From JANNXY01 sp039795755 (GTDB taxonomy: Bacteria; Patescibacteriota; Minisyncoccia; Phycocordibacterales; CAIZIN01): a stretch of DNA of 17,605 bases. The translations under genes and the position numbers were made by a program. Shown piece by piece: positions 13,895-17,605 of this stretch. The stretch covers positions 1 through 17,605 of the forward strand of contig JBDKLF010000028.1 in the NCBI GenBank assembly GCA_039795755.1, in the 5' to 3' direction. Every line of letters starts with the position of its first letter. The first letter of the stretch is position 1. The notes below the pieces were generated by a model that did not search any database, was not told the origin of the DNA, and saw nothing but the letters and a program-made list of their open reading frames with translations.

Positions 13895-14313
13895 GCAGCG
13901 ACTTCTTTCTTAATCTTCTCCGCCATCTTTTCCATTTCATCTCCGATATATGCCTTGTGTGGCCAATGAGGGAATCCATCATTACTGTGACGTGGAATCA
14001 CATGGAAATGTGAATGGAATATTTCTTGGCCTGCGGCTGACTCATTGTTGTTTGTAACATTGATTCCGTCGGCTTGAGTGGCAATTTTTACTGCTACGGC
14101 AACTTTTTGCACCGTAAGCATTACTTGGCACAAGGCTTCTTGGGGGAGGGTATAGATATTCTCGAAATGATCCTTCGGAATTACCAACGTATGACCATGA
14201 TTATTGGGACTAATGTCGAGAAAAGCTACTGTCTGTGCGTCCTCATAAATAATCTGAGCGGGGATTTCTTTGGCTGCAATTTTGCAAAAAAGGCATTCTT
14301 TATTATCTATCAT
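13891..14313 (-). CDS. HIT-family (histidine triad) nucleotide hydrolase/transferase
   Basis: 140 aa from ATG 14313 (MIDNKECLFCKIAAKEIPA). The CxFC pair and KIAAKEIPA line are the normal HINT-branch start. DISPNNHGHTLVIPKDH matches the conserved middle. The catalytic histidine triad is HSHFHVIPR, with NVTNNNESAAGQEIFHSHFH in front. It is likely to act on nucleoside phosphoramidates or other phosphoanhydrides; the substrate cannot be read from sequence. The frame is open to a GTG at 14331, but the start before the CxxC is preferred. Transcription is convergent with pgk, the stop codons share CTAA, and no terminator is visible between the two genes. Confidence 0.93.
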   Translation of the reverse strand: MIDNKECLFCKIAAKEIPAQIIYEDAQTVAFLDISPNNHGHTLVIPKDHFENIYTLPQEALCQVMLTVQKVAVAVKIATQADGINVTNNNESAAGQEIFHSHFHVIPRHSNDGFPHWPHKAYIGDEMEKMAEKIKKEVAA

Positions 14314-14319
14314 AAGAAC

Positions 14320-14325
14320 AGCATA
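14320..14325 (-). promoter_or_regulatory. Weak candidate -10 box of the HIT gene
   Basis: Minus-strand TATGCT, 6 nt before ATG 14313. The placement matches the other genes, but the hexamer is poor. Confidence 0.28.
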
Positions 14326-14354
14326 CAACACTCTAAGAAATAATAAAATAAAAT

Positions 14355-14375
14355 TCCGGCATTACTTAATCCGGA
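14355..14375 (-). terminator. Weak hairpin with T-rich tail after the unknown 147-aa gene
   Basis: On the minus strand TCCGG (14375-14371) pairs with CCGGA (14359-14355) across an 11-nt loop that contains the gene's own TAA. It is followed by ATTTTATTTTATT. The stem is short, so this is a modest call. Confidence 0.45.
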
Positions 14376-14805
14376 TCTTGTAATAAAACTCGAATGTTGC
14401 CCCAGCTTCCTTCAGCCACACCTCCAGAACATGGGGCTTTTCTGGGACATGCTGGTTCAAGATATCAAACACCAAGATTGGCTCATCAAACTTTGCTTCT
14501 CCAGGCTCAAACTCGAAACCACTGTTATTTCGATAAGCCTTGAGAAGCATGGTCAGGAATTTGTTAACCAGCTCGAGAGATGCCTTCTTGTTTTTGATCA
14601 GGATGGTGTAGAAACCGCAGGTGTGGGGTAGGCAGGAATAAGGATAGCGTTCAATCTTCTCGTTATCCTTTTCAAATGCCCAGGATCCGGCAAGTTCTTG
14701 CTGGAAAGCAGCTAAAGCTATAAGGTCCCGCCTCTTCTGAAACAGCTCCTTAAAGGTGAATTGGGGAAGAGCGACATAAAGCACAAATTGTTCTATAAGT
14801 TTCAT
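14362..14805 (-). CDS. Protein of unknown function, compositionally foreign
   Basis: 147 aa from ATG 14805 (MKLIEQFVLYVALPQ); the longer frame to 14838 would add 11 residues and run past the candidate -10 box. I do not recognise the family. It is soluble, with no signal or membrane segment. It mixes helix and strand, with features such as FQQELAGSWAFEKDNEKIERYPYSCLPHTCGFYTILI (residues about 35-71; two cysteines in SCLPHTC), then AGATFEFYYKIRIK at the end. Codon use differs from neighbours: many CTG leucines, AGG/CGG arginines, CCC and ACC, all rare in pgk, recJ and the pilus genes. That suggests recent acquisition. It is divergent from recJ (82-nt gap). Confidence 0.72.
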   Translation of the reverse strand: MKLIEQFVLYVALPQFTFKELFQKRRDLIALAAFQQELAGSWAFEKDNEKIERYPYSCLPHTCGFYTILIKNKKASLELVNKFLTMLLKAYRNNSGFEFEPGEAKFDEPILVFDILNQHVPEKPHVLEVWLKEAGATFEFYYKIRIK

Positions 14806-14811
14806 ATAGTA

Positions 14812-14817
14812 AGAATA
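14812..14817 (-). promoter_or_regulatory. Candidate -10 box of the 147-aa unknown gene
   Basis: Minus-strand TATTCT, 6 nt before ATG 14805. A TTGCAA lies upstream, but at a short 15-nt spacing. Confidence 0.35.
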
Positions 14818-14869
14818 ATTCCATTGAGCATATTGCAAGATTATCTATCAAATAGCAATAGTTATCACA

Positions 14870-14878
14870 TGCTATAAT
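14870..14878 (+). promoter_or_regulatory. Extended -10 promoter of recJ
   Basis: TGC-TATAAT, a perfect extended -10 box, 9 nt before the recJ ATG. The preceding bases (ACATGCTATA) recur at the RNase H promoter. Confidence 0.8.
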
Positions 14879-14887
14879 TCAGCACGC

Positions 14888-16603
14888 ATGAAAACCGTTA
14901 CGATCAAAAGCCAAGACGAAGCCGCGGCACTCCTTCCAAATCTCGATCCGTTAATCGCAACCATTCTCGTAAATAGAGGAATCACCACCCAAGAAGCAGC
15001 AGATGCGGTACTTGCTCCTTCTTATGACGAACATTCGCATGATCCTTTTCTTATGAAAGATATGGAAAAAGTTGTTACAAGAATCCTCAAAGCAATCGAG
15101 AACAAGGAACGCATCGGAATATTTACTGATTATGATGCCGATGGCATTCCAGGTGGGGTGGTGATGCATGACTTTCTCACCAAGATTGGTCATAATAATT
15201 TCAGAATTTATATTCCTCATCGTCACACCGAAGGATTCGGTCTCAGTACTGATGCAGTGAACACATTGCACAAAGACGGCATCACACTACTTATCACTAT
15301 TGATTGCGGAATTGTTGACGTAGAAGAAACACAACATGCGAATAGTCTCGGTATCGATGTGATTATTACCGATCATCATTTGCCACATGATGAAGTTCCT
15401 GAAGCATTTGCAATTATCAATCCAAAGCAAGTTGGATGTGAGTATCCAGAGAAAATGTTGTGTGGATCAGGAGTGATTTATAAAGTCATTCAAGGAATCA
15501 TGAAGAAAAATTCTTTTGGACTTCCTATTGGATGGGAGAAGTGGTTACTTGATATGGTAGGAATCGCAACACTTTCTGACATGGTGCCGCTTCGAGGAGA
15601 GAATCGAGTCTTTGCTCATTATGGACTCAAAGTGTTACGTAAGTCACCACGATTAGGATTGCAAACATTGTGCAGCTCGATGAAAATTACTCAGCAATTC
15701 ATCAACGAAGAAGATATTGGATTCTCTATTACTCCACGTATCAACGTGGCATCACGCATGTCAGACCCTCGAGATGCGTTCGATCTACTCTCTACCACTG
15801 ATACCAGTCGAGCGTATACATTGGTAAAAGAGCTTGATGTAAAGAACAATGAGCGCAAAGGTCTCGTAGCCTCAATTGCAAAAGAGATTAAACATCGCAT
15901 CAAAGAAGATCCGAGCTACGAGACATTACCTGTATTTGTAATGGGGGATAGTAAGTGGAAGCCTGCAGTGCTTGGGCTCGCAGCCAATACCATCATGCGC
16001 GAAATCAATAAGCCCGTATTCCTCTGGGGCAAAGAGGATGGGGAAGTATACAAAGGCTCATGTCGATCACCGGGGCCAAGTGTGGTAGACATCATGCTCG
16101 CATGTCCCGAGGGGACATTTGTCGAAGCAGGTGGGCATGCTATGTCGGGAGGATTCGCTATCGCAGACGAAGCGGTCTTTGATATTCGAGAGACAATCAA
16201 TGCGGCTTATATGGAACTCGAAAAGACCAAAGGCGATCTCACTTCTGCAGATCAGGTACTCACTATCGATGCTCGATTACCACTTGCTTCAGTAAATAAG
16301 AAAACATGGAATGCACTTGCGACTTGTGCACCATTCGGAGAAGGGTATAGTAAGCCGTTATTTATATTTGAAAACGTTACGGTTGAAGCAATAAAGCCTT
16401 TTGGCAAAACAAAAGAACATATTGAACTCACCCTTTCTGATAGTGGCGCAAAAAATATTAAAGCTATTCAGTTCTTTGCACATGATAATCCTGCGATACT
16501 CAAACTCACTCCATGGTCACAAGTATCTATCATTGGCCATCTTGAAGAATCACGATTCAAATCTTATCCAGAGTATCGAATAAAGATTGTAGAGATTATA
16601 TAA
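14888..16603 (+). CDS. recJ: Single-stranded-DNA-specific 5'-3' exonuclease RecJ
   Basis: 571 aa, normal length. RecJ degrades single-stranded DNA from the 5' end in recombination and mismatch or base excision repair. The DHH domain shows DYDADG (81-86), TIDCG (137-141), TDHH (161-164) and LSDMVPL (229-235, D231). The DHHA1 domain has GSCRSPG and GGHAMSGG (415-422). The C-terminal OB domain starts near 455 and includes APFGEGYSKPLF. The usual WHPGVIG segment reads WKPAVLG (His to Lys). The start is fixed by the extended -10 box 9 nt upstream. The stop TAA lies in the A-run that is the T-run of a minus-strand terminator. No canonical terminator follows recJ on its own strand. Confidence 0.96.
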   Translation: MKTVTIKSQDEAAALLPNLDPLIATILVNRGITTQEAADAVLAPSYDEHSHDPFLMKDMEKVVTRILKAIENKERIGIFTDYDADGIPGGVVMHDFLTKIGHNNFRIYIPHRHTEGFGLSTDAVNTLHKDGITLLITIDCGIVDVEETQHANSLGIDVIITDHHLPHDEVPEAFAIINPKQVGCEYPEKMLCGSGVIYKVIQGIMKKNSFGLPIGWEKWLLDMVGIATLSDMVPLRGENRVFAHYGLKVLRKSPRLGLQTLCSSMKITQQFINEEDIGFSITPRINVASRMSDPRDAFDLLSTTDTSRAYTLVKELDVKNNERKGLVASIAKEIKHRIKEDPSYETLPVFVMGDSKWKPAVLGLAANTIMREINKPVFLWGKEDGEVYKGSCRSPGPSVVDIMLACPEGTFVEAGGHAMSGGFAIADEAVFDIRETINAAYMELEKTKGDLTSADQVLTIDARLPLASVNKKTWNALATCAPFGEGYSKPLFIFENVTVEAIKPFGKTKEHIELTLSDSGAKNIKAIQFFAHDNPAILKLTPWSQVSIIGHLEESRFKSYPEYRIKIVEII

Positions 16604-16642
16604 AAAGTTCACCCACCCTCGTCGACGGTCCGAGGGTGGGTG
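16602..16642 (-). terminator. GC-rich hairpin terminator for the minus-strand gene at 16670-16990
   Basis: Perfect 12-bp stem, CACCCACCCTCG (16610-16621) and CGAGGGTGGGTG (16631-16642), with a 9-nt loop. On the minus strand three nt separate it from TTTTT (16606-16602). On the plus strand no T-run follows, so it points leftward. It supports a transcribed gene on the minus strand. Confidence 0.75.
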
Positions 16643-16669
16643 GTGATGAAGGTTAGAACAATGGGTTAC

Positions 16670-16990
16670 TTATGCTGACGGAGGGCCTCTATAAAAAGCA
16701 TCTCCATCACATTGACGAGTGCATTGGGATGCACTTGAAGTTTGAGCAAGTGTGTAAACTGCCGTTTGTGATAAAGAAGGGACTTCTTCAATCAACAAAG
16801 GTAAGTTAGATCGCTTATCAAACCTGAAGATGTTTTGGTTAAATTTCAGAAGTGCTTCCTTTGGTGGAGCTTTCCTGCTGATAACCAAACTTCTTTGAGT
16901 CACATAGGGCAGTTGGAGACCTACAAATACTGATCCGAGAAGAATGAGCACTGCAATCGCAACAGCCCTGAAGGGTTTAGAGAGGATCAT
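16670..16990 (-). CDS. Small signal-anchored protein, function unknown; C-terminus uncertain
   Basis: 106 aa from ATG 16990 (MILSKPFRAVAIAVLILLG); upstream ATGs at 17023 and 17032 are possible, the latter running into the RNase H promoter. One membrane segment at about residues 9-26 follows a basic N-terminus. A mixed soluble tail (SRKAPPKEALLKFNQNIFRFDKR, split here as SRKAPPKEALL then KFNQNIFRFDKR) comes next. The last 24 residues (QTSSASQCTRQC...) look unlike natural protein. In the next frame over the same DNA, LKLQVHPNALVNVMEM then LFIEALRQHK reads better, so a frameshift is possible. Arg AGG, CTG and CCC codons resemble the foreign-looking gene at 14362-14805. A dedicated terminator downstream supports transcription. 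No family recognised. Confidence 0.5.
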   Translation of the reverse strand: MILSKPFRAVAIAVLILLGSVFVGLQLPYVTQRSLVISRKAPPKEALLKFNQNIFRFDKRSNLPLLIEEVPSLSQTAVYTLAQTSSASQCTRQCDGDAFYRGPPSA

Positions 16991-17031
16991 AGCTTCCAAG
17001 AGATTATCATGGGCACAAGTCATACGCAACA

Positions 17032-17040
17032 TGCTATACT
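17032..17040 (+). promoter_or_regulatory. Extended -10 promoter of RNase H
   Basis: TGC-TATACT, extended -10 box, 7 nt before ATG 17048. It shares ACATGCTATA with the recJ promoter. Confidence 0.72.
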
Positions 17041-17047
17041 CTCTGTC

Positions 17048-17605
17048 ATGAAAGAAACTATTATATTCACTGATGGAGCATCACGAGGAAATCCAGGCAA
17101 AGGCGGATGGGGAGCGATTGTATGTGAGAACGATACTGTTGTAGAACTCGGGGGAAGAGAAGATCAGACCACAAATAACAGAATGGAAATGATGGCAATC
17201 ATTGAAGCACTAAAGCAGGTGAAGAGCCAGGCAAAAATTATCGTGAATACTGATTCAAGCTATGTGGTCAAAGGTATTCGAGAATGGATTCATGGTTGGG
17301 AGAAGAATGGGTGGGTAACAAAGGGAAAAGAACCCGTACTCAATAGTGATTTGTGGAAATTACTCAAAGCCCAAACCGCTGGCCGCAGTATATTCTGGAA
17401 TATTATTCCTGGCCATTCAGGAATTCCTGGGAATGAGCGATGTGATGTGATTGCAACAAGTTATGCCGATAGCAATCCTACAACATTGTTCAACGGCGCG
17501 CTTCATGATTATCACACTTCATTAGAAATCCCCGCGGTGCTTTCCATGAGGACAAAGAAAAAAAGTAAAAGTAGTGAGCCTGCATATAGTTATATAAGCA
17601 AAGTA
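17048..17605 (+). CDS. rnhA: Ribonuclease HI with C-terminal extension, runs off the window
   Basis: 186 codons, no stop before the window end. RNase HI cuts the RNA of RNA-DNA hybrids. All catalytic residues are in place, one position before the E. coli numbering: D9 (FTDGAS), E47 (NRMEMMA), D69 (NTDSSYV), D133 (ERCDVIA), and H123 in the flexible PGHSG loop. The basic handle region WIHGWEKNGWVTKGKEPVLN is kept. The family domain ends near 145-150; here the chain continues with HDYHTSLEIPA, a basic stretch (MRTKKKSKSS) and EPAYSYISKV at the edge. That tail suggests an appended second domain. Its beginning is reminiscent of the small RNA-DNA hybrid-binding domain fused to some RNases H, but that is inference. 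Confidence 0.95.
   Translation, partial: MKETIIFTDGASRGNPGKGGWGAIVCENDTVVELGGREDQTTNNRMEMMAIIEALKQVKSQAKIIVNTDSSYVVKGIREWIHGWEKNGWVTKGKEPVLNSDLWKLLKAQTAGRSIFWNIIPGHSGIPGNERCDVIATSYADSNPTTLFNGALHDYHTSLEIPAVLSMRTKKKSKSSEPAYSYISKV

Noticed and set aside
16602..16642. GC-rich hairpin as the recJ terminator.
   Set aside because: There is no T-run after it on the plus strand; the T-run is on the minus-strand side. A partial effect on recJ cannot be excluded.
16672..16809. Plus-strand frame of about 45 codons (MLTEGLYKKHLHHIDE...).
   Set aside because: It lacks a promoter and any family match; it is the complement of the alternative minus-strand frame, while the terminator hairpin nearby points to the minus strand.
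1..17605. tRNA, rRNA, CRISPR array, insertion sequence, attachment site or toxin-antitoxin pair.
   Set aside because: I searched by eye for tRNA-like folds, evenly spaced repeats, transposase motifs and paired small genes and found none that hold up.

Overview
The window reads as a chromosomal segment of a Candidate Phyla Radiation (Patescibacteria, Parcubacteria-like) bacterium. The reasons are the content and style of the proteins: a short NusA without C-terminal acidic repeats; exported proteins carrying GYAWSSNIGWISF repeats, Cys-bounded Asp-rich calcium loops and a W-x-E-P-T...GG-N-V start; a pilB-pilC-minor pilin cluster; a compact phosphoglycerate kinase; very tight gene packing; and AT-leaning base composition. 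I recognised no RNA gene, CRISPR array, insertion sequence or integrase.

Layout. Positions 30-3375 lie on the minus strand: a secreted charged helical protein (apparently cut short by an in-frame stop), a manganese-dependent inorganic pyrophosphatase (ppaC), a two-helix membrane protein and nusA. Three of these are separated by hairpin terminators. At 3453-3501 two promoters diverge and share -35 bases: nusA leftward, an exported-protein cluster rightward (3508-5762: repeat/calcium-loop surface protein, one-helix small protein, secreted Cys-containing protein), ended by a 13-bp terminator. Positions 5855-12083 are a six-gene type IV pilus operon (pilB, pilC, three class-III-signal minor pilins, a 591-aa PilX-like protein) with genes overlapping or 0-2 nt apart. 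tpiA and pgk (12105-13894) give a glycolytic pair; pgk overlaps a convergent HIT-family hydrolase tail to tail. recJ (14888-16603) is flanked on both sides by minus-strand genes of unfamiliar type and different codon use. RNase HI starts at 17048 and runs off the window.

Regulation. The most striking window-wide feature is start-site architecture: at least six genes have a good -10 box only 6-9 nt before the start codon (2086-, 3508+, 5855+, 12105+, 14888+, 17048+), and I see no convincing Shine-Dalgarno sequence. This predicts leaderless mRNAs and was used to choose starts (pilB at the second ATG, tpiA at ATG rather than the upstream GTG, the surface protein at GTG 3508).

How the genes work together. 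The central 8.6 kb is a cell-surface module: exported repeat proteins followed by a pilus motor, platform and minor-pilin tip set. The major pilin, prepilin peptidase and alignment proteins are not in the window. The rest is housekeeping (transcription factor, pyrophosphatase, lower glycolysis, DNA repair nuclease, RNA-DNA hybrid removal). I did not find a clearly new defence or mobile system; the best leads are the leaderless transcription pattern, the composite PilX-like tip protein, the PilB lacking its zinc cysteines, and the interrupted secreted protein at the left edge.
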